DNA of 64,000 nucleotides from the NCBI GenBank assembly GCA_030737835.1, contig JAUJYN010000025.1:930001-994000 (forward strand). The letters run 5' to 3'. Under the pieces are notes generated by a model. The model worked only from the letters and a program-made list of their open reading frames with translations, was not told the DNA's origin and made no database searches. Position numbers and translations under genes: made by a program. Of the stretch, positions 21,181-31,429 are shown piece after piece (within the stretch, counting starts at the first letter, position 1; every line of letters begins with the position of its first letter). This DNA comes from Acorus gramineus (lineage: Eukaryota; Streptophyta; Magnoliopsida; Acorales; Acoraceae).

Positions 21181-22613
21181 TCCTTCTCGACGATATCCGC
21201 ACGGCTCAGGCTCAGGATCCGCATTTTATAGTCCTCTCTGAAGGCGTCGCCCGGGGCCAACATCCGGACTACCAGATTCGTGCGGACGGGATCCTGCGAT
21301 TCAGAGGTCGAGTATGCATTCCCAACGACGCAGAGCTGAAGCGGAAGATTCTGGACGAGGCCCATCGTTCGAGGTACACAGTGCATCCTGGTGGCACGAA
21401 GATGTACAGGGGCCTTCGTCGTGGCTACTGGTGGCGCGGGATGAAGACGGATATTGCATGTTTCGTTGCCCAATGCCTAGTACGCCAGCAGGTGAAGTCG
21501 AAGCATCAGCGCTCTGTGGGGAAGCTGCAGTCCATTGAGATCCCTCAGTGGAAGTGGTAGCAGATCACCATGGACTTCGTCTCGGGTTTGTCGAGGTCAC
21601 GTTCGGGTCGCGATGCCATCTGGGTGATCGTCGACCGGCTGACGAAGTCCGCTCATTTCCTCCCCATCCGACTCACCGATTCTCTGGACACCCTGGCACA
21701 GTTATTTGTCTCCGAGATTGTCCGTCTCCATGGCACTCCAGTCAGCATCATTTTCGATCGAGACGCGCGTTTTACTTCGAGGTTCTGGCGTAGCCTCCAG
21801 CACGCCCTTGGTATGAACCTCCATTTCAGTACAGCGTTTCATCCGCAGACGGACGGCCAGTCGGAGAGGACAATCCAGACTCTTGAGGATATGCTGCGAG
21901 CCTGTGTTCTCGATTTTGGCGGCAGTTGGGAGAGGCACCTTCCGTTGGTGTAGTTTGCCTACAACAACAGCTACCACTCGAGTATCCGGATGGCTCCTTA
22001 CGAGGCGCTCTATGGCCGCAGTTGCAGGTCCCCCTTGTGTTGGGACGAGGTCGGAGAGCGCCAGTTGGAGGGACCAGAGATCGTTCAACAGACCTCAGAG
22101 ATGGTGAAGGCGATTCGCGAGCCTATCCAAGTCGCTCAGAGTCGTCAGAAGTGCTACGCCGACCGTCGTCGCCGTGAGCTCACCTTCGAGGTTGGTGACC
22201 ATGTCTTCTTGAAGGTGTCCCCGATGAAGGGCATCTTCCGTTTCGGTGTGCGGGGCAAGCTGAGTCCGCTTTTCATTGGGCCGTTCCTCATCCTCGAGCG
22301 AGTTGGAGAGGTGGCCTATCGCATAGCTCTGCCCCCAGAGTTGGCTCAGGCTCATGACGACTTCCATGTCTCGCAGCTGAGGCGCAATGTCCACGATCCT
22401 GCTCATGTCATCCCGTTCGAGCCGCTCGTCTTCGAGCCGAACTTGTCTTTCGTCGAGCAACCGATTGAGATCCTGGACCGCCGCGAGAAGAGGCTCCGCA
22501 CCAAGACCGTCCAGCTGGTCAAGGTGCGATGGCAGCACCGTTCCGGTGCCGAGTCCAATTGGGAGCTCGAGGACGCCATGCGTGACGCGTATCCGCATCT
22601 TTTCCCTTCTTAG
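21181..22613 (+). pseudogene. Copy C integrase and chromodomain-like tail
   Basis: The zinc-binding segment has lost a cysteine (CLVR in place of CLVC near 21480), and a stop interrupts at 21558-21560 (TAG where copy A reads GAG). The core keeps all three catalytic positions: the Asp of TMDFVSG, the Asp of [12 protein letters not shown], and the Glu in [14 protein letters not shown] further stop follows near 21951. The C-terminal part then runs MAPYEALYGRSC, FEVGDHVF, the GPF motif and the chromodomain-like tail to the stop at 22611-22613. Integrase inserts the DNA copy into the genome; the chromodomain-like tail is the mark of chromoviruses. Confidence 0.88.
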
Positions 22614-22648
22614 ATGTTCTTGTATTTATTTTGAGGACAAAATTTCCT

Positions 22649-22663
22649 AAGGGGGGGGGAGAA
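22649..22663 (+). other. Polypurine tract of copy C
   Basis: AAGGGGGGGGGAGAA lies immediately before the TG of the LTR at 22664. Confidence 0.85.
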
Positions 22664-23090
22664 TGTTATATATGTGTCACGTTTAGCCTTCTGGTAACCA
22701 TTGGAGCATTTTGGCAGCTTTTGAGTTTTTTTTGTTTTTCAATCGGAACCGCAAAAATTTTGGTCTGTTAGCTATCATCCTGAGTTTGAGGACTCCGATT
22801 GAAAATCTAACTACATATTATGTGTCCTGGTGCCATTCTAAGCCACTCACGAAAATTTCATCGAATTCCGGTAACGTTTCAGAATTTCACAGTTCCGGGG
22901 CGTATCCGGGTTTTGACCGAGCGAGAAGTCATTGGGAGAGTTGACTCAGTCAAAGTGGGCCCATGACTTGGTCAACCCCTTTTGTTTTTTTGTGTGGTTG
23001 GGTTGACCCAAGTCAAAGTTCACTTAATCCTCTTTAATCCTCTCTTAAGCCCTAATTAAACCTAGTTAACCCTAATCTAAGTGTGGGGAT

Positions 23091-23099
23091 TATATATAA
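23091..23099 (+). promoter_or_regulatory. LTR TATA box
   Basis: TATATATAAG lies about 30 bases before the conserved CACTATTCATC stretch. A TATA-like ATAAATAA occupies the same place in the LTRs at 12534 (near 12974) and 31430 (near 31883). Confidence 0.55.
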
Positions 23100-24302
23100 G
23101 TGGAATCTAAAATATCTCCCCCACTATTCATCTTCTTCTCCAATTGATTTTCTCTCTCCCCCTCTCTCTTTTTCCACCTTTTACCCTAGTTAGAGAGCTT
23201 GGACCTCAAAACCCAAAGAAGAGAAAGGTAAGGGGAGCTCCCGATCTATCCATCGGTGTTTAGCCCCTTCTCACGCCCTCTTTTCTCCCCTGTTTTCAGC
23301 CATTTCGAGGGCTGAGGAAGAGCTCGGTGGTGGTGGCCTTGGAGGAGGTGTTTCGGTGCGCGGAGAGCAACCGAACTTCCCTTCCTTCCCTTCCTTCCTT
23401 GGGTAAGCTCTCTTTCCTTTCTTTTCTTGCTTAGATGCTTGTTAGGAGGGTGGTTTTGGGTGTGTGGTGGCTGTTGGTGGTGGTTGGTGGTGGTTAGGGG
23501 CCATTGGTGGCCAGTTAGAGGAGGTAGGGTGGCTTGGGCAGGGTGGTTGGCTGTCTCGGGCAGGATGGCAGCACAGGCAGCAGGCAGCGCAGCAGACAGA
23601 GCAGGTGGCAGGGCGCGCGTGGGTGTGCGCGCGGGCGTGCGCTCGGGTGGAGCAGGAAGGTGTGCTGGGCACTGGACGCTGGGCGATGGTCGCGGGCGCT
23701 AGGCGCTGGGCGCGGGCGCTAGGCGCTGGGCGCGGGCGCTGGACGATGGGCGATGGTCGCGGGTGCTGGGCGCTGCTCGCGGGTGCTGGGCGCTGAGCAC
23801 CGTGCGCGGGTGTGCGCGTGGGGCGCTGCGCAGAGGCGCGGTGCGTGCCGCACACAGGGGGCCGCGTACGGGTGCTGCGCGCAGGGCGAGGCGCTGGGCG
23901 CAGGGCGTGCGGATGTGCGCGGTGGGGTGAGCCGGTGGTGCGCGAGGGGTGCGCGCGGGGCGAGGCGATGGGGCGCTGGGCGTGCGGGTGTGCGCGCGAG
24001 TCGCTGCGCTGGGGCGCAGTGGGCGCGCGGTGCACCTGGGGGGACTTGGCGGAGTGTCCGGGCGTGCGGGCTGGGCTCTGCAGTGCGCTGGGCGCGCGGG
24101 CCGGGGCTCGGCTGTGCGCCTGGGGCGGGTGGCCGTGCGGGCGGCTGCCCGGGGGTTCGGGAGTGAGTCGGGGTGCTCAGACTCTTGTGCGTACAGGCCG
24201 TATGTACGCTTGTCCGAGTGTTGGGTATTTTTAGTGTAGTTTTAGTGTATTTTTGGTATATTTGTGTATTTTACTCACCGAGTTGATTTCCCTGTCTTGC
24301 AG

Positions 24303-24338
24303 ATCTTGACGGACGGTCGCGCGATGACCCGGTTATCG
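24303..24338 (+). other. 36-nt exon-like block in LTR (reference copy)
   Basis: The block lies between CTTGCAG and GGTGAGTGG. It begins ATCTTGACGGACGGTCGC. Counted in the copies listed, the length is exactly 36 bases each time: 3363, 6587, 14116, 17572, 24303, 27528, 35828, 41980 (forward starts), and inverted near 15950, 34050 and 38795. Flanking acceptor and donor signals are kept in all but the copy near 15950. It could be a small exon in the element's leader; no transcript evidence is available here. Confidence 0.5.
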
Positions 24339-25802
24339 GTGAGTGGGACAACCCAACCCAGTAGGGAGGCGCTATATGCACTTGGGCGTATACCGTCCTC
24401 CCCTGGGGCACCGCAGTTGATATTAACATGTTATATGTAATCCATGCAAGCATGATTAGTGTGTAGAAGGCATGCCACCCTAGACTTTGTATGTTAGGGA
24501 CTTGCACCCTTAGGATATGTGTAAGAGCCATGCATCCTGTCACCTTGTTATCATGCTAGGAAAGCCTCGACCTATGCATGCGTCCTATTAGTTTGATTTA
24601 TAAAATTAAATGCAAGCTTATGATATCTTTAGCATGACTGAGGGAATATTAAGGGGCCTTGCGAGGTTAACATTGAGACCCGGGCTAGGGTACTCCGTGT
24701 TCCTTGTTTGGTTGGCGGGATGTCCTATATCGGGACCTCAGGTTTCCCTCCCAAGGTTTCTTTCCCTCATTATTATATTATATGTTCCCCGCATCTTGGT
24801 TATGCGCCCTGGAGGAATTCTGAAGAATTCAAGACATTAGAGTTGTTGAGATGTGTTGTCGGCGGATCCAAGTGGATCATATGCGCATGGATAGGCTGTT
24901 CTATTCCCTTCGTTGGATCCGTGTAAGGACTGCCCCGGCGTTAGAAAGGTCGTCCCGTGCAGGGGCTCCCATCAGTAGGCACCTCCTGATTTGGGACGGA
25001 CTGTGCTGAATGTGGGGGTGGCCAAGCGGCCTACAGAGTGGAGGAGAGACTATCGGTGGACCAAGGGTGACCAACAGCCTAGTCAGTCCCAAGATCCTAT
25101 GTCACCTATTGAGGGGTGAGGGTGAGGGTGAGGGTGTGGTGGGCCGGCGATGTGGCGACCCACTGGATTTGTGTAAGGATGATTATCAGCCTATTAAGTC
25201 CCAACATCCTATGTCACCTATTGAGGGGTGAGGGTGAGGGTGAGGGTGTGGTGGTTCTGCGATGTAACGAACCACCGGATTTGTGTAGTTCCTGCCACTT
25301 TGAGGCTAGTGATTTGATTAATTGTGGTTAATATAAATTGTGATGCATGGGTTGTGCTATTCACTGAGCGTGTGGCTCACCCCTCGCATAATTATTTTCT
25401 CCAGTGATTACCGAGGCGGACTTGAAGGAGGAGCTCCCCGAGCGACTGCACCAGTAGCGGAGTAGCGCCACGTCCCTCAAGTTTTAGAGGCCATCTGCAT
25501 CCTTTTGATTGTATGTATATATTTTCGTCCTTGGGCACCTAGTTTGGATTGTATTTGGATGTTTGTGTTTATATTGGCTCTCACAGGACAGTTGATTATG
25601 TATCGAGTCTGTAATGTGTTGTTGATTTACAGATTCAGTCTTTTTAGCTTCCGCTATTTGTGTATACATCATGTCAGCCTCTTTGTTGTCTGTGTTGTCT
25701 TCTTAGCTATTGTTTATGGTATGTTATTGACCTCCTGTATAGACTGCTGATATCATGTATACACTTGCCGCGTCCCGGGGGCGGCCGCCCTGGGGCATGA
25801 CA

Positions 25803-26179
25803 CTATGAGAGGTAAAAAATTACACCCCAAAGTGGGTGACACTCTCTACTTTCAGCCTAAAAGCCCAAAAAATTTAGTTTATGCTTGGTGGGCTATACTT
25901 TTCACACAAAAGAAAAAAAAAAGAAGTGATAAACAGAAGAAAACCAGAGGGACCTAGTGAAGTAAGATTTATGCTATGACAGGGGCAATTTTGAAGTGAT
26001 TCAAATAAGATATTACTCTCATCCCCATTCACCCACTCTTTTCCCACCATGATTAAACTAAACCAAGTCTGTTGATTAGGCGAAATTTCAACAAAGGGTG
26101 AACCTTTCCTTACATTTACTACAGCACACACTCTCACATGAGTCTATTTAAAGTCTTGCATATCTGAGGGATGCTTATT
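25803..26179. other. Unassigned sequence between LTRs
   Basis: This holds the sequence between copy C's LTR and the solo LTR. No open frame with a recognisable product and no known repeat was seen. The last five bases (TTATT, 26175-26179) are the left target duplication of the next solo LTR. Confidence 0.6.
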
Positions 26180-28803
26180 TGTTATATATGTGTCACTTTT
26201 TAGCCTTTTGGTCACCTTTGGGACATTTCTGGCAGTTTTTCAATTTTTTTTTTTTTGATCGGAACCACTAAAATTTTGGACTTTTAGCTATCTGCATGAG
26301 CTCGAGAACTCCGATTGAAAATCTATCTGCATATTATGAGTCCTGGTGCCATTTCGAGCCACTCATAAAAATTTCATCGAATTCCGATAACGTTTTAGAA
26401 AATTTGGCAGTTCCGAATCGTATCCGGGTTTTGACCGATTTTGGAATGTCAAAGGGTGACTTGACCAAGTCAAGAAGACTTGGACCAAGTCAAAGTTGAC
26501 CATTGACTTGGTCAAGGCTTTTTGTTTTTTTGTGTGGTTGGGTTGACTCAAAGTCAAGCTCCACCAACTCACTTTTTTCCTCATAAGTGTGTGTGTGTGA
26601 GTGTGTGTGTGTGTGTTACTAGTGGTGGGCGTCCCCTTCTAACTCCCTCTCCCTCTCACTCTCTCCTTCACTCCCTCTTCTTTGTTGGTGCCAAATAGAA
26701 GTAGAAAAAGAAGGAGAAGAAGAAAGACCTAGAAAGGAAAAAAGAAGGTATGTGTGTGTGCAAACTTTGTGTGTTGTTTGTTCTTGTTTCCCCTCTCTCT
26801 AACTCCCTCTCATGCCTTCCCTCCCCACCCCTGTTTTCAGCCATCAAAGGCTTGGAGAGTGGCTGAGAAGGTGGTGGTGTTGGTGGTGGCGGTAGAGGTG
26901 GTTTGGTGCGCAAAGGGCACCCGAGTACCCCCCACCCCCCTTTTTCTTCCTCTCCTTTTGGTAAGTTATCCTCCTCCCATAGCCTTGTTTTAGATGATTG
27001 TTAGGGCTTCGAAGTGTTCTAGCATGCTATGCATATGTGGTAGGGGGTGTGGGAGGGCTGAGGAGGGGGTGGGGGGAGGTTGGGCGCGCGCGCGGGGCCA
27101 TCCGCGCGCGTGCGCGCGCGTCTGCGCGCACAGAGGGGCTCTGGCGAGTGCGCGCGGGGTTCTGCACAGGTACGCAGTGCGCGCGAGGGCGCCCGGGCTG
27201 GAAGCGCGGTGCGCGAGGGCGCGCACGAGTGTGCCCGCGGGCGCGCGCGGCAGCGCGTCTGGGCGCGCAGGCAGGCGCACGGAGAGCGCCAAGGGTGCTG
27301 GGGCGCGTGCGTGCGTGCGTATGCGTGCGTACGCGTGTGGGGGGCCATGCGTGTGGCTGCCCGAGGGTTCGGGTAGGTGTCGGGGCACCCGGACTTGCGT
27401 GCGTACGTGCGTACTCGCATGCGTGCGAGCCCGTATGCATGCTTGTCCGAGTTTTAGGCATTCCTAGTAAATTTCATGTACATTTGTGTAGTTTACTCAC
27501 CATATTGAATGCCCATGTCTTGCAGATCTTGGCGAACGGTCACGCAACGACCCGGGTTGCGGTGAGTGGGTCAATCCAACCCAGTAGGGAGGCGTTCGAT
27601 GCACGTAGGCGTGCATTGCCCTCCCCTGGGGCACCATAACTGCATATTAACTTGTGTGAATGAAAACTTATGTTAATGCATGTTTTGCTATGATGTAACC
27701 ATGCCATGTTAGACATTGTATGCTAGGGATATACATCCATGTATCATGTATAGAGGCCCATACATGCCTAGACACCATGTCCCATGCTTGAAAAGCCTTG
27801 ATCTATGCATGTTTCCCATTTAGGTTAATTTAATTAAATCAAAATGAGATTATGTTAGTATAAGCATGCCTTAGAAAATATTATAACCTTGTTATTATAA
27901 TATATGTTTCCCCGCATCTTAGTTATGCGCCCTGGAGGAATTCTTGAGAATTCATTACCTTAGTAGTGTTAGTAATCGTTGTCGACGGATCCAAGAGGAT
28001 CGTATCCGTGAGAGTAGGTTGTTTTCTCCCCTTCGTTGGATCCGAGTAGGGACTCCCCGGCGTTGGGAAAGCTGTCCTGACAGAGGGCTCCCATCTGTAG
28101 GTACCACCGATGCGTTCGGAGGGTACTGATCGTGGGAGTATACCAGGTAGAGGCTACGCGGGGGAAAAGGCTACCAGTGGACCAAGGGTGGAGAGCAGTC
28201 TAATCTATCCCAAGAGGCCTATGTCACCCCTAAAGGGTGAGGGTGAGGGTGGGGTGGGTCGGCGATGTTACGACCCACTAGCTTGTACAGTTACTCCCGT
28301 TTAGGGACTTTAATTATTTTAAGGTTAATATGAGTTGTATTGCATAGATTGTGCCATTCACTGAGCGTGTGGCTCACCCCTCGCATATTCTTTTCCTCCA
28401 GTTGTTACTGAGTCAGATCTGAAGGAGGAGCTCCCCGAGGCATCACATCAGTAGCGGAGCAGCGTTCACGTTTTGGGTTCTGCAAGTGAGAGGCCATCAG
28501 CATCCCCTTCTTTGCTTGTATGTATTGTTATCCGTGCTTGGGCACAACACTTGTATATGGATGTCTTTGTTTATATTGGCTCTCACAAGACAGTTGATTA
28601 TGTATTCTGGTCTGTAATATGTCTTTGAATTACAAACTCAGTCGTTTAAGCTTCCGCTATATGTATATATATTATGTCAGCTACATTATTGATTGTGTTG
28701 TCATTTTCGATGTTGTTTAGAGTCTTTTATTGATCTCCTGTATGGACTGCTGATATTATATATATTTGCCACATATCGGGGACGGCCGCCCTGGGGCGTG
28801 ACA
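26180..28803 (+). mobile_element. Solo LTR, alpha start (2624 bp), TSD TTATT
   Basis: It runs from TGTTATATATGTGTCAC to GGGGCGTGACA, flanked by TTATT at 26175-26179 and 28804-28808. No internal region is left, so it arose by recombination between the two LTRs of one element. It has a shorter GC-rich core (27070-27380) and a single GGGTGAGG array (28230). Its distal half (TATCGGGGACGGCC end) resembles the solo LTR at 40640, which defines a subgroup. Confidence 0.93.
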
Positions 28804-28808
28804 TTATT

Positions 28809-30071
28809 TGTTTGATTCTTGGCATATTCATGGAGTTTTCAGCATGTTTAGAGTAACATGATCAAATATTTGAAAACTACTCCACTTGGAAACTCACCCC
28901 TCAAGCTAAACCACTTCAAAATGCCATGGGCTGGACATGGGTGATCACAAGGTGCTCTCCCTTAAATGAGAAGCATGCCTTGATTAGAATGCTTAAAATT
29001 GCCCCCCCCCCCCCCCTCACATCAAAGTATGAATTTTGCATCCATCTTAATACTTTACCATCAAAAATTGCACCCCCCCCCCATGCTCACTTACAAATTG
29101 CCCCTTTATGCTTCTCAAGAAAAATTGCCCTACCTCTCTTTTCTCAACATCACACAACATATTTTGCCTTCATATATCATGACACGCATGTGCTAAACTG
29201 AATTCCACCATGATGAAAATGCACATAAAGTTGTCCTTTTAACTCATATGCTATGCTCCAAATATATCACATCATATACATGCAATCCCACTGCGATAAC
29301 ACATGCAAATATTCATTCAAACTCATGCTAGTTCAAATCCCACCGTGACAAAACACGCATGCAAAGAACAATCCTTTATAATTCCATGCTCACATCATTT
29401 TACACTCAGAAATATAAAACATGCTTGTTTAAATCCCACTATGATGCATATGCATACAGGGCATCCCTTTTGAACAAAGTTTTGTTATATCAAAAATGCA
29501 TGCATTCCCTGCCAGCATCCCAAACGAACTCAAATTCCAAAGTTTTCTAAAAACACAGCTATGTCTTGGTTAATTTCAAAATTCTACTTGATTAAAACAC
29601 GATTCTTTTGAAGTTTTATCACATTTCCAGTACAATTCAGTTTAAATTTCCTCAGTTCTGGTTCTTTTCTGGAATCTTTATCCCTTGAATGATCCATTCA
29701 CCAAATCAACACATTTTACTTGCTTTATGTCTGCGACATCCCCTTGATTTGCTGAGTTACCCAAGCACAGGTATGGTAGGAACAAGGAAACTGATGTCGG
29801 GCTACTCCATGCATGATGGGTAAGAATCCCGTCCGAGGGTTGGATCACTCGCTTCTTTACTTTTACTCACTCTCCCACCTGGATCAGTCTTTAGATGACT
29901 ATTCTAGTCAAAACCCAGCCTCTGATGACCAATATTAAATCCCTGAATAGTATTGGTCATGAGATCAAGACTTCTTGAAGGTTGGACCGGCCAAAATAGG
30001 GGTCTCTTTTTTCTTATCATCGATCGAAGTCTTCTCGCTTCGCGCAAAGACTCCGTCCGATGAGGGGCAAT
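28809..30071 (+). other. Probable 3' internal remnant of another LTR element
   Basis: There is no coding match. C-rich tracts occur at 28999-29015 and 29071-29082. The last ~15 bases (GATGAGGGGCAAT) look like a polypurine tract, and TGTAGATACCCC at 30072 looks like the start of an LTR of the kind found in Tat/Ogre-type gypsy elements. On that reading this segment is the untranslated 3' end of such an element. This is inferred from the boundary motif alone. Confidence 0.35.
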
Positions 30072-30641
30072 TGTAGATACCCCAATTTTGACTATCCAAA
30101 GAAAATAAATTTACTTCAAGTAATATTTTTTAATAAAACTACCCAAAGTTGAATAGATATGGAAATAGAAGAAAAAGACAAAACTGTCAAAAGGTGGCTA
30201 CTTGAAACTAGCTGCCCCTCCTCAGACAGCTACTTTCAAGTAGCCGTCGGACGCAGAGAAAAGGTCGCTATCTGAAAGTAGCCGCCCCCTTATCAGGCGG
30301 CTACTTTCAAGTAGCCGTCGGCCACGTTCTCCCAAATTCATAGAGAAACCTGCAGAAATTAGAAGGCTACTTGAAACCAGCCGCCTCCTTAAAAGATGGC
30401 TAATTACAACATACCACCCCCCAACCGCTTCCACGAGATGGGACATAAAGCAGCATTTAATGCTGACTGGCAGTCATCATGGGGGCAGCATCTTGAAAGT
30501 AGCAGCCCCTCACTGAGCGGCTAGTTACAAGTAGCCGCCCCATGTCTGGACAAATTTTCACAACAGATATCTGAATTTCTTATGGGTGAAATTTGCTTAA
30601 ACCAGTCTATTACCCAATCCATTCTATTGTCCAGGGAATAA
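30072..30641 (+). mobile_element. Left part of a second LTR family (Tat-like start), interrupted
   Basis: It starts TGTAGATACCCCAATTTTG after a purine-rich tract. It carries the hairpin repeats listed separately and is cut at 30641 by an inverted beta solo LTR with AATAA on both sides. It resumes at 40093, where a TATA box (CTATAAAAGG, 40111) and a GA-rich leader follow. The clade assignment is tentative because no internal genes remain. Confidence 0.5.
30190..30545 (+). repeat. Clustered inverted-repeat modules (GGCTACTT/AAGTAGCC)
   Basis: CGGCTACTTTCAAGTAGCCG (near 30296-30316) has perfect 9-base arms around a 2-base centre. Degenerate versions follow each other at about 30193, 30231, 30266, 30363, 30490 and 30520, several ending in AGCCGTCGG. 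A related module reappears at 40459-40525 in the continuation of the same LTR. Confidence 0.7.
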
Positions 30642-31179
30642 TGTCACGCCCCAGGGCGGCCGTCCCCAAGACGTGGCAATAATAAAATATCAACTATCAA
30701 TACCTGAGGTCAATAAAGACTCCAACAACAACACACAAGGTGGCAAAGCAAGGATAATGATAACTGACTGAAAAGCGGAAGCATAATATATAAACAATGT
30801 CTGTAAACCAAAAACATTATTACAGACTCGAATACACAATCACTATCCTGTGAGAGCCAAGTCTAGACCAAAGAAAATACAACCTGTGCCACATGCACGA
30901 TTTATAATACATACAATGACTCTAGGACTGCTGACAGCCTCGCACTCGCAACCCGCCGGAAGAACGCTCCATGCCCATAAGACCACGCCACAGGGAAGCT
31001 CCAACTCCACGCCCAACACTGCCCCTGAAAAGAAACAGTATGCGAGGGGTGAGCTACAAGCTCAGTGAGTGGTTGGAAACCAATCACCATACAACAGTTC
31101 AATACATAAACAATTCCCTTTCAAGGTAAACATGGGTGGAAACCCATGGATAACAGGGTCACGCGGCGGCGCGACCAAC

Positions 31180-31212
31180 CTCACCCTCACCCTCACCCTC
31201 ACCCTCACCCCC
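31180..31212 (-). repeat. GGGTGA array, inverted
   Basis: Six CCC runs spaced by TCA lie on the plus strand, so the G-rich strand is minus, as expected for an inverted LTR. A second array with the same flank follows at about 31302-31326, about 120 bases away, showing a local tandem duplication. Confidence 0.8.
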
Positions 31213-31429
31213 GGAGGGAGACTCTTGGGACTTTTGGGGAGAGACCATACCGTTGGTCGAGGAGACCCGGGATTACTGGTCCACACAACATTACTAGATC
31301 ACCAACCTCACCCTCACCCTCACTCCCGGAGGGAGACTCTTGGGACTTTTGGGGAGAGACCATACCGTTGGTCGAGGAGACCCGGGATTACTGGTCTACG
31401 CAACACTACTGGATCATCTACATTGAGAT

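Larger units (their letters stand above)
22664..25802 (+). mobile_element. Alpha-type 3' LTR of copy C (3139 bp)
   Basis: It runs from TGTTATATATGTGTCAC to GGGGCATGACA. It has the clearest promoter of the family (TATATATAAG at 23091-23100), then a CACTATTCATC start region. The splice-like sites are AAAG|GTAAGG (23228), TTTTCAG (ends 23299), GG|GTAAGC (23403), CTTGCAG (ends 24302), G|GTGAGT (24339) and CTCCAG near 25403. The GC-rich core is 23560-24170. No matching target duplication can be tested because the 5' LTR is truncated. Confidence 0.88.
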
